Shown here piece after piece: positions 14,348-21,276 of a stretch of DNA of 33,632 nucleotides. The notes beneath the pieces are model-generated. The model searched no databases. It saw only the letters and a list, made by a program, of their open reading frames with translations, and was not told the DNA's origin. How positions within the stretch are numbered: position 1 is the first letter of the stretch; every line of letters starts with the position of its first letter. The DNA comes from Thermodesulfobacteriota bacterium (GTDB lineage: Bacteria > Desulfobacterota > Deferrisomatia > Deferrisomatales > JACRMM01), in contig JBFLZB010000004.1 of the NCBI GenBank assembly GCA_040756475.1, positions 1 through 33,632 on the forward strand. The letters are read 5' to 3'. A program made the position numbers and the translations under genes.

Positions 14348-15661
14348 CTAGCGCAGCATCATCCGGGGCAGGTACAGGGCGATGTGGGGAAACAAGGTGA
14401 TCAGCACCACCACCGCGAAGATGGCGAGCAGGAACGGGGCGGCCCCCCGGAAGATCCGCTCCACGGGCACGTCGCCCGCCACCCCCGCGACGGTGAAGAC
14501 GTTGAGCCCCATGGGGGGGGTGATGAGGCCGGCCTCCATCATGAGGACGGCGATGACCCCGAACCAGATGGGGTCGAAGCCCAGCGCCGTGATGACGGGA
14601 AAGATCACCGGCATGGTGAGCACCATCATCGAGATGGCGTCGAGGAAGCAGCCCAGGAAGAGGTACATGGCCAGGATGGCGGCGAGGATCAGGTAGCGGG
14701 AGACCTCCAGGTCGCCCGCCCACATGGCCACCTGCATGGGAATGGTGGACAAGGCTAGGAAGTAGCTGAAGACGTTGGCCCCGGCCACGAGGAAGAGCAC
14801 CATCACCGAGATGCGCACGGCCTCGCGTAGCGCCTGGACCAGGGTCGTCCAATTGAGCGCCCCCTTCACCAAGGCCACCAGGAGCAGCACCGTGGCGCCC
14901 ACGGCCCCGGCCTCGGTGGGGGTGAAGAACCCCAGGTAGATCCCGCCCATGACCAGGGCGAAGAGCAGCAGCGGCTCCCATACCCCCAGGAGCGCCCCGA
15001 AGCGGTCTGCCCACGTGACCGCCTCCGCGCGCCCCGGCGCCAGCCGCGGATTCCACACCACGAGGGCGACGATGATGGCCACGTACGCGAGCGACAGGAG
15101 CAGGCCGGGCAGGATGCCGGCCACGAGGAGCCGGCCCACCGACTGCTCGGTGAGCATGGCGTAGACCACGAAGCCGATGCTGGGGGGGATGAGGAACCCC
15201 AGGGTCCCCCCCGCGGCGACGCTGCCCGTGGCCAGCCCCGAGTCGTATCCGTACCGCTTCATCTCGGGCAGGGCCACCGTGCCCATGGCCGCCGCCGTGG
15301 CCACCGACGACCCGGACACGGCGGAAAAGCCCGCGCAGGCGCCGATCGTCGCCACGCCGAGCCCCCCGGGGAGCCGCCCGAACCACTTGTCGAAGGCCGC
15401 GTAGAGCTCGCGGGTGAGCCCCGAGCTCCCCGCAAACCCGCCCATGACGACGAAGAGGGGGATCACGGTGTAGGGGTAGTAGGAAGAGACCTCGTAGACC
15501 GTGCGGGCCACCACCGGCAGGGCCGCCTGGAAGGAGGCCAGGTAGGCGATGCCGGAAAAGCCCACCAGCATGAGCGCAAACGCGATGGGCATGCCCAGAA
15601 AGAGGAGCAGGAAGACCGCCCCCGTGCCCAGGATGCCCACGGTAACCGGGTCGAGGCTCAT
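14348..15661 (-). CDS. dctM: TRAP transporter large membrane subunit (system 2)
   Basis: 437-residue DctM-type subunit with about 12 transmembrane segments. Signatures are ACAGFSAVSGSSVATAAAMG, ALPEMKRYGYDSGLATGSVA and LGFLIPPSIGFVVYA. The ATG at 15661 overlaps the stop of the small subunit by 4 bases. It is clearly a paralogue of, but not a recent duplicate of, the DctM at 11291-12589, so the two TRAP systems in this locus probably serve different but related solutes. Confidence 0.9.
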   Translation of the reverse strand: MSLDPVTVGILGTGAVFLLLFLGMPIAFALMLVGFSGIAYLASFQAALPVVARTVYEVSSYYPYTVIPLFVVMGGFAGSSGLTRELYAAFDKWFGRLPGGLGVATIGACAGFSAVSGSSVATAAAMGTVALPEMKRYGYDSGLATGSVAAGGTLGFLIPPSIGFVVYAMLTEQSVGRLLVAGILPGLLLSLAYVAIIVALVVWNPRLAPGRAEAVTWADRFGALLGVWEPLLLFALVMGGIYLGFFTPTEAGAVGATVLLLVALVKGALNWTTLVQALREAVRISVMVLFLVAGANVFSYFLALSTIPMQVAMWAGDLEVSRYLILAAILAMYLFLGCFLDAISMMVLTMPVIFPVITALGFDPIWFGVIAVLMMEAGLITPPMGLNVFTVAGVAGDVPVERIFRGAAPFLLAIFAVVVLITLFPHIALYLPRMMLR

Positions 15662-16152
15662 CGCTTCACCAGCCTTCCCGCGGCGTCTCCCAGGTCCAGC
15701 AGGAGCTCGAGCAAGAGGGTGGCCCCGGCCAGGGCCACCAGGAGTTTGAACGGCTTCTGGGGCACCCGAAGCATGTCGGAGACCGCCCGCTCCTCCATCC
15801 CGACCTCCCACCCCTGCCAGGCGAGGACCCCCACGATGCCGATGCTGAGCAGGGTGGTGAGCACGTCGATGGCCGCCGCGCCCCGGGGAGGCAGCCGCGA
15901 GGTGAGCATCTCGACGCGCACGTGGCCCTTGGTCTGTTGGGTGTAGGCGATGCCCAGGAGCACGAAGATCGCCAAGAGGTAGCTCGAGAGCTCCACCGCC
16001 CCGGGGATGGGCCGGGACCAGACGGCCCGGCCCACCACCTCGGCGGAGGTGAGCAGCATGAGGGGCACCAGGGCGAACATGCCCGCAAAGGACAGGCCGT
16101 AGGTGGTCGCGCGAATGGTCCGGCGAAACGGCGTCAGGATCTCCATGGTCAC
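15658..16152 (-). CDS. dctQ: TRAP transporter small membrane subunit (system 2)
   Basis: 164-residue DctQ-type protein with four hydrophobic segments and the family stretch QQTKGHVRVEMLTSRL after the second. The GTG at 16152 is preferred over the ATG two codons later because the AAGGA motif lies about seven bases before the GTG. It overlaps dctM by 4 bases and follows the binding-protein gene after 85 bases that hold a heptamer array and a small hairpin. Confidence 0.88.
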   Translation of the reverse strand: MTMEILTPFRRTIRATTYGLSFAGMFALVPLMLLTSAEVVGRAVWSRPIPGAVELSSYLLAIFVLLGIAYTQQTKGHVRVEMLTSRLPPRGAAAIDVLTTLLSIGIVGVLAWQGWEVGMEERAVSDMLRVPQKPFKLLVALAGATLLLELLLDLGDAAGRLVKR

Positions 16153-16187
16153 CCGCTCTTCCTTGTGATGGGCGCCCTACGACTCCA

Positions 16188-16218
16188 ACGGACAACGGAC
16201 AACGGACAACGGACAACG
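16188..16218. repeat. Heptamer array, family B (ACGGACA-type)
   Basis: Four perfect tandem copies of ACGGACA plus a partial fifth, between dctP2 and dctQ2. This is the most regular array in the window and is the reverse-oriented form of the array at 4859-4893. Confidence 0.9.
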
Positions 16219-16222
16219 AGCA

Positions 16223-16237
16223 GCGCGCTTCGCGCGC
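16223..16237. promoter_or_regulatory. Hairpin directly after the dctP2 stop
   Basis: GCGCGC-TTC-GCGCGC forms a 6-bp stem touching the stop codon of the binding-protein gene. As in system 1, a hairpin separates the binding protein from the membrane subunits, which may protect the dctP part of the message. Confidence 0.45.
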
Positions 16238-17305
16238 CTAGTGCCACTCCTGCGGAAACGCCTCGCACTTGGCGCCCGAGTCCAGGGCGATCTTGTTGTA
16301 CATGACCACCGCGTCCTTGGCCGCCAGGCCCTTGGCCTCCAGGCCCTGCACCCACTTGCGGGTCTCCTCCTGGAACTTCTCGGACCAGCGGGCCTGCTCC
16401 GCGGCGGGGAGCTCGTAGAGGGTGACGCCCTTGTCCTGGATCTCCTGGATCATGGTCTTGTACACGTCGCGGTTGAGCCCGTGGGTAACGGCGAAGGGGT
16501 TGCCGACCACCTCCTCGATGATGGGCTTGAGGTCGTCGGGGGTCCGCTCCCAGCTCTTCTGGTTCATCACCACCCCTTCGGTCACGCACCCGAAGGTGGC
16601 CACGACGCCGTGCTTGACCACCTCGTGGAGCTTGAATGCGAGCACGAGCGGCGAGCAGGTCACGACCCCGTCGATGGTGCCGGTCTCCAGGGAGAGGTAC
16701 ACGTCTCCCAGGGGCATGAACACCGGCTCGGCCCCCAGGGCCTTGATGTAGTTGGTCTGGTGGCCGCCGGGGCTGCGCAGCTTGAGGCCCTTCAGGTCTT
16801 CCATGGTGCGCACCGGCCGCTTGGTCCACACGAAGGACTGGATGCAGCCGTTGAGCTCCAGGACCTTGACGCCCTCGAACTCTTTGTGGAGGACCTCGTC
16901 GTGCATCTTGTTACCGATGTCGGTCGCCACGTCCTTGCCGTCGGTCCAGGTGGCGAGCGAGAGGACGTCGGAGAGGGGAAACCTCCCCGGCGTCCAGGTG
17001 GCGGTGAAGTAGCCCATGTCGGAGAGGCCGTTCTTGACGATGTCGAAGTGCTCCGGCCCCGAGCCCAGGGCGCCGCCGGCGAAGAGGGTGTAGGTGATCC
17101 GGCCGTTGGAGCGCGTCTTGAGCTCTTCGAGCATCGGCGTCCAGACGGTGCGCACCTCGCGGCTCGCCGGGGGGTGCCAGGTGCTGAACTTGACGTGCAT
17201 CTTGGACTCGCTGGCCGCTGCGCCGCCCGCGAGGCCCAGTGCCAGCGCGGCGCCCCCCAGCAAGATGCCCCATCGCCCCGTCCTGTGCTTGGTTTGGCTC
17301 GTCAT
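16238..17305 (-). CDS. dctP: TRAP transporter substrate-binding protein (system 2)
   Basis: 355-residue DctP-family periplasmic binding protein. Signal peptide: GRWGILLGGAALALGLAGG, cleavage near AAASE. The mature protein begins KMHVKFSTWHPPASREV and contains VWTKRPVRTMEDLKGLKLRSPGG with the usual ligand-contacting Arg, and a TGTIDGVVT hinge stretch. The ATG at 17305 has a clean AGGAGGT seven bases upstream; a longer frame to 17437 is not supported. It follows the XRE-cupin gene by 68 bases in the same direction, so regulator and transporter may share a transcript. Confidence 0.9.
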   Translation of the reverse strand: MTSQTKHRTGRWGILLGGAALALGLAGGAAASESKMHVKFSTWHPPASREVRTVWTPMLEELKTRSNGRITYTLFAGGALGSGPEHFDIVKNGLSDMGYFTATWTPGRFPLSDVLSLATWTDGKDVATDIGNKMHDEVLHKEFEGVKVLELNGCIQSFVWTKRPVRTMEDLKGLKLRSPGGHQTNYIKALGAEPVFMPLGDVYLSLETGTIDGVVTCSPLVLAFKLHEVVKHGVVATFGCVTEGVVMNQKSWERTPDDLKPIIEEVVGNPFAVTHGLNRDVYKTMIQEIQDKGVTLYELPAAEQARWSEKFQEETRKWVQGLEAKGLAAKDAVVMYNKIALDSGAKCEAFPQEWH

Positions 17306-17373
17306 CGTCGACCTCCTGTGTGTTGGGGTTGCTCTGCCAGGCCTTCCTGCCTCCGAGAACCCGCCCACCCCGT

Positions 17374-17946
17374 CTACCACGTGGGCGGGGAAACGACCCA
17401 GACCACCTCCACGTCCTCGCTGCCCCGATTCACCCACCGGTGGGGAATCCGGGAAGAGTAGTAAAAGCTCTCCCTCGGGCCGACCTCGTAGGAGGTCTCG
17501 CCCACCGTGACGGTCAGCGTGCCGCGCAGTACGATGCCGAACTCTTCGCCCACGTGACTGTAGGGGTCGTGGGAGCCGCCCCCCGGAGACACGACGGTGC
17601 AGAAGGGCTGCATGAGCTTGCCCTCGGTGGACCCCACGAGCTGCTGGATGCGGGCGCTCCAGTTGCTGAGGAACACGTCCCGGCGGTCGGCCTCGCGGGT
17701 GACCACGGGCTCGCCGATGGCTTCGTCGGCGAAGAAGTCGACGATGTTCACGCCCAGGGCCTGGGCGATCTTCTTGAGGGTTGCGATGGAGGGAGAAGTG
17801 TGCCCGTTCTCGATCTGGGAGAGATGGGCGCCCGTGCAGCCCACCTGATCGGCGAGCTGCTTCAGGGTCAGGCGGCGGCCCTCGCGCAGGATCTTGAGTC
17901 GGGGTCCGATCTCGTCGGGCACGGGCGTCCTCCCAGCTCCCGTCAT
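17374..17946 (-). CDS. XRE-family regulator with C-terminal cupin
   Basis: 190-residue transcription factor. Residues about 14-68 form an XRE helix-turn-helix (LKQLADQVGCTGAHLSQIEN), and residues about 105-188 form a cupin_2 sensor domain (HVGEEFGIVLRGTLTV, then SFYYSSRIPHRWVNRG) that usually binds a small carboxylate or amine ligand. Proteins of this layout (PuuR/SutR-like) control catabolic and transport operons. It is the first gene of the minus-strand locus and is probably its regulator. The ATG at 17946 is followed by an alternative GTG at codon 9. The gene lies just downstream of a palindrome (17951-17968) suitable for autoregulation. Confidence 0.88.
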   Translation of the reverse strand: MTGAGRTPVPDEIGPRLKILREGRRLTLKQLADQVGCTGAHLSQIENGHTSPSIATLKKIAQALGVNIVDFFADEAIGEPVVTREADRRDVFLSNWSARIQQLVGSTEGKLMQPFCTVVSPGGGSHDPYSHVGEEFGIVLRGTLTVTVGETSYEVGPRESFYYSSRIPHRWVNRGSEDVEVVWVVSPPTW

Positions 17947-17950
17947 TAAG

Positions 17951-17968
17951 TAGATGTTACGATATCTA
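17951..17968. promoter_or_regulatory. Inverted repeat upstream of the XRE-cupin gene
   Basis: TAGAT-N8-ATCTA inverted repeat in an AT-rich stretch 5-22 bases before the regulator start. It overlaps the -10 region of a weak candidate promoter (TTGACG at 17992-17987, 17 bases, TTAGAT at 17969-17964, minus strand). This is a typical place for an autoregulatory operator. Confidence 0.45.
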
Positions 17969-18000
17969 AACTCAGGTTTATTTCGGCGTCAAGGGGAAAC

Positions 18001-18107
18001 GAGGGCCGCGATCCACCGCCCGGGTGGTAAGCGGGGTCCGTGAGCCCCTGCGCTCCGCCCCGCAATCCGCGGCAATTGGAGGAGGGGTCCCTTGCGGAAC
18101 CGGTGCG
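18001..18107. repeat. 107-bp direct repeat, copy 1
   Basis: This stretch aligns without gaps to 18212-18318, about 84% identical over its first 70 bases and diverging later. It can fold into a three-way junction: GCCGCG (18005-18010) with CGCGGC, an inner CCACC/GGTGG hairpin, and GCGGGG/CCCCGC capped by GAGC/GCTC. It lies in the 401-base divergent gap between the XRE-cupin gene and the thioredoxin-like gene; no gene is visible in that gap. Confidence 0.75.
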
Positions 18108-18211
18108 CCTGGCTCACCGGTTTCCATGGACTGGGGCGGATCAGTCGATGCGGTACGGGACTACGCTCCGGGGCTCCCGGACCCCGCCCCTAGAAGTTGT
18201 CGTGGATTCTG

Positions 18212-18318
18212 GAGGGCCGCGATCCATCACCTGGGTGGCGAACGGGGTCGGGGAGCCCTTGCGCTGCGCCCCGCGATCCGCGATGTTCGCAGGGAGTCTC
18301 TCCCAGGGAGCCGGTGCG
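18212..18318. repeat. 107-bp direct repeat, copy 2
   Basis: Second copy, exactly 211 bases downstream of copy 1 and ending 29 bases before the thioredoxin-like start codon, so it would lie in that gene's leader if transcribed. In the inner hairpin a C-G pair of copy 1 is a U-G pair here, which keeps the stem. The outer stem is shortened to CGCG/CGCG. Confidence 0.75.
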
Positions 18319-18347
18319 GCGAGGGAAGGGCTGGGGGAGGTGTGAAG

Positions 18348-18851
18348 ATGCCGGGGGTCTCGACGGCGGTGGGAGGTGCGAGCCGTGCGGTGCGGGTGGG
18401 GTGCCCGAGATGCGCCTCTACCAACTGGCTCGAGGCGGATGCCCTCTTGGGGCTCCCCCACTGCGGGCGGTGCGGCAGTCCCTTGTTCGACGGCCGGCCG
18501 GTGCAGCTGACGCGCGCCACCTGGACGACCCACGGCGCGGAGAGCGACGTCCCTCTCCTGGTCCTGTTCGAGGCCCCCTGGTCCGGGGCGTGCCGGAGGG
18601 CGGCGCGGTCCTTCGACGAGGCGGCCGCCCGCCTGGAGCCGCGGTTTCGTTTGGGCAGGGTGAACGTGGAGGAGGAGCAACCCCTGTGCGCCCGCCTTCG
18701 CTCTCGCGCGCTTCCCTGCCTGGCCGTCTTTCGGGGAGGGCACGAGCTCGCCCGCCGGGACGGCCCGGCGGACCTGGAGACGATCGTCACCTGGGCGGAG
18801 GCGGTGGCACGGACCCCAGCCCCAAGCCCCCGACCCCTGCTCTTCAGATGA
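18348..18851 (+). CDS. TrxC-like zinc-ribbon thioredoxin, degenerate active site
   Basis: 167-residue protein with the layout of thioredoxin 2 (TrxC). An N-terminal zinc ribbon (CPRC at 19-22, CGRC at 39-42, then SPLFDGRPV) precedes a thioredoxin fold. The active site, normally WCGPC, is WSGAC (78-82), so the first, nucleophilic Cys is Ser79; Cys82 remains. The cis-Pro loop is LPC (Cys124) instead of the usual IPT. It should not work as a normal dithiol reductase; it might bind targets or use Cys82/Cys124. The ATG at 18348 follows GGAGGTG at good spacing. Its last 8 bases overlap the end of the convergent DsrE2-like gene. Confidence 0.8.
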   Translation: MPGVSTAVGGASRAVRVGCPRCASTNWLEADALLGLPHCGRCGSPLFDGRPVQLTRATWTTHGAESDVPLLVLFEAPWSGACRRAARSFDEAAARLEPRFRLGRVNVEEEQPLCARLRSRALPCLAVFRGGHELARRDGPADLETIVTWAEAVARTPAPSPRPLLFR

Positions 18852-19350
18852 ACAGGGTGAACCGGGACTCGCCGGCGGCCGCGAGGAAGGTGGCAACCCC
18901 CCCCACCTCGATTTCCGGGAAGACGAACTCGTCTCGCCGGATCTCCAGGGCATCCATCGACATCTGACAGGCCACCAGGCGCACCCCGAGCTCCCGGGCC
19001 ATCTCCATGAGCTCGGGGAGGCTGGCGATGCCCTTTTTCTGCATCACCGATTTCATCATCTTGCGGCCCGCGCCGAGCATGTCGAGGCGGCTCAAGGGGA
19101 GCTTTCCCAGGCCGCCCGGGTTCATCACGTCGAGCATCCGCCCCACGGGACTCTTGGCCGGCAGCGCCGACGCCTTCCCCGCTTCTCCCGTGCCGCCCCG
19201 GCGCAGGCAGTTGAGGCCCCAGAAGGTGAAGAAGACCGTGGTCTGCATCCCCATGGAGGCCGCGCCGGTGGCCACGATGAAGGCCGCCATGGCCTTGTCG
19301 AGCTCCCCGCTGAACAGGATGAGGGTGGCTGACTCCGCTCCGTCGGACAT
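18844..19350 (-). CDS. DsrE2-like (DsrE/F family) protein
   Basis: 168-residue protein of the DsrE/DsrF/DsrH-like family, DsrE2 branch, which handles sulfur transfer with TusA and rhodanese proteins in other organisms. Diagnostic stretches are TVFFTFWGLNCLR (Cys48) and VACQMSMDALEI (Cys128). Residues 60-110 form a Met/Lys-rich linker. The ATG at 19350 has AGGAGGAGG just upstream; a longer reading frame upstream is not supported. Its stop overlaps the convergent TrxC-like gene by 8 bases, so the two transcripts are antisense at their ends. No TusA or rhodanese gene is present nearby. Confidence 0.83.
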   Translation of the reverse strand: MSDGAESATLILFSGELDKAMAAFIVATGAASMGMQTTVFFTFWGLNCLRRGGTGEAGKASALPAKSPVGRMLDVMNPGGLGKLPLSRLDMLGAGRKMMKSVMQKKGIASLPELMEMARELGVRLVACQMSMDALEIRRDEFVFPEIEVGGVATFLAAAGESRFTLFI

Positions 19351-19419
19351 GGTGCGCCTCCTCCTGGGACACATGAAGGCCGTACCGTCGAGCCTTTCGG
19401 TCATGGGGCGGGTCTCCGG

Positions 19420-19437
19420 GGAACGGCGCGCCGTTCC
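19420..19437. promoter_or_regulatory. Perfect 18-bp palindrome
   Basis: GGAACGGCGCGCCGTTCC is a perfect palindrome 70-87 bases upstream of the DsrE2-like start codon. Its symmetry without a loop suits binding of a dimeric regulator more than an RNA hairpin. Confidence 0.5.
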
Positions 19438-19686
19438 TGGATTGGGGCGAGGGGTTCCCGGGAGCGCAAGCGTCTCGGTTCGTATCGGCGGACGCCCCTT
19501 CATTCTTGAGCTGCACGAGAGAGATATTGGAGGCCGGCCGGGCGTTCTTGACATCCGCGAAGCGGGGCACGTAGTGTTCCCGAGCCCCGGCGGGGCCCCA
19601 GGTTCCGGTCGCGCGCACTCTGGACTCCAGCGCTCCTGGAAATCCTTGAGGACGCCAAGGCGTCACGTCTTGCTCCCGAGAAGGGG

Positions 19687-19711
19687 TGGGTCCGCTTCGC
19701 TTGAACCACCC
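19687..19711 (+). repeat. Palindromic interspersed repeat, copy 1
   Basis: The sequence starting TGGGTCCGCTTCGCTTGAACC forms an imperfect hairpin 26 bases before the TPR lipoprotein. It matches, in opposite orientation and with about four differences in 25 bases, the hairpin at 22462-22487, so it looks like a small repeated element. Confidence 0.5.
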
Positions 19712-19736
19712 TACGTTTCCGAGCAGAGGAAGACCC

Positions 19737-20237
19737 ATGATTGGTTCGGCACGAAAGCTGACGGCGATGGCGGTGGCGGGGGTGGCGGCTCTCCTCCTTC
19801 TGGGCTGTCCGCCCAAGCTGGAGGAAGGGGAGCGGATGATCAAGGACGGCAACGAGTACTTCAAGGCGGGAAGCTACGAGAGGGCGGAAGCTGCCTACGA
19901 CCGGGCCCTGGAGCTGCGCCCCCGGGAGGTCGGGGTGTGGGTGAACCGGGGCAACACGCGCAAGATGCGGGGCAACACAGAGGGAGCCCTGGCGGACTAC
20001 GAGGCGGCCCTGGCGCTCGATCCGGAGTTCGCCCAGGCCTGGGCGAACCGGGGAATCCTGCGTGACAGCCTGGGGGACGCACAGGGGGCCATTGCCGATT
20101 ATCGCAAGGCCCTGGAGCTCGACCCCAAGCTCGGGGAGCCCCCGAGCATCTGGCGGCGGATCGTGTACAACCCGCCGACCAAGACCATCAAGGACCGGCT
20201 GGCCTACCTGGAGGCGGTGCAGGAGCGCGCCCGGTAG
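19737..20237 (+). CDS. TPR-repeat lipoprotein
   Basis: 166-residue protein with a lipoprotein signal peptide (hydrophobic AMAVAGVAALLLLGC, lipid-attachment Cys24) and three tetratricopeptide repeats at about residues 33-66, 67-100 and 101-134 (for example AEAAYDRALELRP, ALADYEAALALDP, AIADYRKALELDP). It is likely anchored to an envelope membrane and acts as a protein-protein scaffold; the partner is unknown. The ATG at 19737 is chosen because the signal peptide starts there; a longer frame reads through a repeat. No operon partner follows on the same strand: the next 156 bases hold a hexamer array and then convergent genes. Confidence 0.85.
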   Translation: MIGSARKLTAMAVAGVAALLLLGCPPKLEEGERMIKDGNEYFKAGSYERAEAAYDRALELRPREVGVWVNRGNTRKMRGNTEGALADYEAALALDPEFAQAWANRGILRDSLGDAQGAIADYRKALELDPKLGEPPSIWRRIVYNPPTKTIKDRLAYLEAVQERAR

Positions 20238-20282
20238 CGATTGCCGGCGGCCTCGGAATCCGAACCAACCCCCCCCACCCCA

Positions 20283-20336
20283 ATCGCTATCGGTATCGCT
20301 ATCGAAATCGATCCCGATACCGATCCCGATACCGAA
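20283..20336. repeat. Hexamer array (ATCGCT / CCCGAT types), self-complementary
   Basis: Nine 6-bp units: ATCGCT, ATCGGT, ATCGCT, ATCGAA, ATCGAT, CCCGAT, ACCGAT, CCCGAT, ACCGAA. The left half is largely complementary to the right half (TATCGGTATCG against CGATACCGAT), so the array forms one long hairpin between the TPR lipoprotein and the convergent small membrane genes. It could slow or end transcription from either side. Confidence 0.75.
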
Positions 20337-20393
20337 CGGGCAACGGGACAGGGGCCCACATGCCTCGATGGTGTGAGCGCCCCTGCGTCGCCC

Positions 20394-20549
20394 CTACCCC
20401 CGCAGCAAGCCGAGCACGAAGATCCCGATGCCCTGCACGAGCATGATGATGCCCAGGATACGCAGGAGCCGGTTGCCGCCCTTTGCCAGCATCAGGAAGA
20501 CGATCCCGGTCGTCGCGAAGATGGCCGCCAGGATCTGGATGGTTCCCAT
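20394..20549 (-). CDS. Small two-helix membrane protein
   Basis: 51-residue, very hydrophobic protein with two predicted transmembrane helices (residues about 4-22 and 30-49) joined by a short basic turn (KGGNRLLR). The ATG at 20549 has an excellent ribosome site (GGAGAGGAG). It follows the zinc-ribbon membrane protein gene by 23 bases and likely shares its transcript. I do not recognise a family; small inner-membrane proteins of this kind are common and often lack annotation. Confidence 0.7.
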   Translation of the reverse strand: MGTIQILAAIFATTGIVFLMLAKGGNRLLRILGIIMLVQGIGIFVLGLLRG

Positions 20550-20572
20550 CGCTTGCTCCTCTCCTTCGCGGG

Positions 20573-20944
20573 TCAAGGGCCCGGCGCAGGGTAGTTCCAG
20601 ACGAGCCCCAGGAGCGCCACGGCTGCGACGAACAGCAGCAGCAGCAGGGCCCGCAACACCACGGCCACCTTGCGGCCCAGGGGCACCGTTGCCTGGCCGT
20701 CGACCGCCTTGCAGCGCGGGCACAGGTACCTGCGGCCGAACAACCGCCACAGGCTGTAGATGAGGCCCGGGACCAGGAAGGCGATCCAGAACACCGCTTC
20801 CAGCCAGGTCTTTCCGGGAGACTGGGGCTCGGCCGGGCCTTCGTAGCCGCATTGCCGGCAGCGGACGACCACGTCCGGGAGCAGGATGGGGGGCTCGGCG
20901 TCCGGGGTGCCGGGTCCCGGCCCCCGTGGGCGATCGTTGGCCAT
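20573..20944 (-). CDS. Membrane protein with split zinc ribbon
   Basis: 123-residue protein. A CRQC knuckle (after residue 30) and a CPRC knuckle (near residue 78) flank the hydrophobic segment WLEAVFWIAFLVPGLIYSLW, and a second transmembrane helix ends the protein (LRALLLLLFVAAVALLGLVW). Two CxxC pairs around a membrane-inserted segment suggest a zinc ribbon at the membrane surface, as in LITAF-like proteins; function is unknown. The ATG at 20944 has GGGAGG upstream. It is co-directional with the 51-residue membrane protein. Confidence 0.75.
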   Translation of the reverse strand: MANDRPRGPGPGTPDAEPPILLPDVVVRCRQCGYEGPAEPQSPGKTWLEAVFWIAFLVPGLIYSLWRLFGRRYLCPRCKAVDGQATVPLGRKVAVVLRALLLLLFVAAVALLGLVWNYPAPGP

Positions 20945-21129
20945 GGATCCTCCCTTGAGGTGCGCCTGGGTGCGAAGCGCCGACTCACCCCGGGGTCGGC
21001 AGCCCCCGCAGGGCGAAGCAGCCGTGCAAAGGTGCCAGCCCCGCGCCTCCACGGCAAGCAGATAAGCACGCCCGGAGCAAATCTCCGCCAGGTCCCCCGC
21101 CCAGGAGACCCGGGCTCCGGCGTTTCCCG

Positions 21130-21165
21130 CCCATGGGTCCCATTCGTCCCCTTGGTCCCATCCAG
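21130..21165. repeat. Nonamer array (CCCATGGGT-type)
   Basis: Four 9-bp units: CCCATGGGT, CCCATTCGT, CCCCTTGGT, CCCATCCAG. The same family recurs at 27089-27115 inside the start of the NagZ gene. Confidence 0.75.
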
Positions 21166-21181
21166 TGCTCCTGCCTCTCCC

Positions 21182-21210
21182 TTGACTGCCGCTGCCGGTC
21201 CTTCTAGCAT
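21182..21210 (+). promoter_or_regulatory. Sigma-70-type promoter for the murein-recycling genes
   Basis: TTGACT (21182-21187), 17-base spacer, TAGCAT (21205-21210): 5 of 6 and 4 of 6 matches to the -35 and -10 boxes. It is 66 bases before the GTG start of the NamZ-type gene and is the only good promoter seen upstream of it. Confidence 0.6.
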
Positions 21211-21229
21211 CGGCGCGGTCTCGCCCCCC

Positions 21230-21257
21230 CAACGTGCCACCCGCAAGGCGCAACGAG
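21230..21257. repeat. Short heptamer array, family A
   Basis: About four 7-bp units (ACGTGCC, ACCCGCA, AGGCGCA, ACGAGCC) related to the array at 1772-1820, located in the leader between the promoter and the NamZ start. Confidence 0.6.
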
Positions 21258-21276
21258 CCGCCGCAGGGAGGAGACC

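Larger units (their letters stand above)
19351..19736. other. Divergent intergenic region, 386 bases
   Basis: No convincing gene. It contains a perfect palindrome (19420-19437), a weak plus-strand promoter candidate (TTGACA at 19548-19553, 18 bases, TAGTGT at 19572-19577), a small hairpin GACGCC-AA-GGCGTC (19651-19664) and one copy of a palindromic repeat (19687-19711). It must hold start signals for both the DsrE2-like gene and the TPR lipoprotein gene. Confidence 0.6.
20945..21276. other. Divergent intergenic region, 332 bases
   Basis: No gene is visible. It holds a nonamer array (21130-21165), the promoter for the murein-recycling genes (21182-21210) and a heptamer array (21230-21257) ending shortly before the NamZ start. 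Confidence 0.6.
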
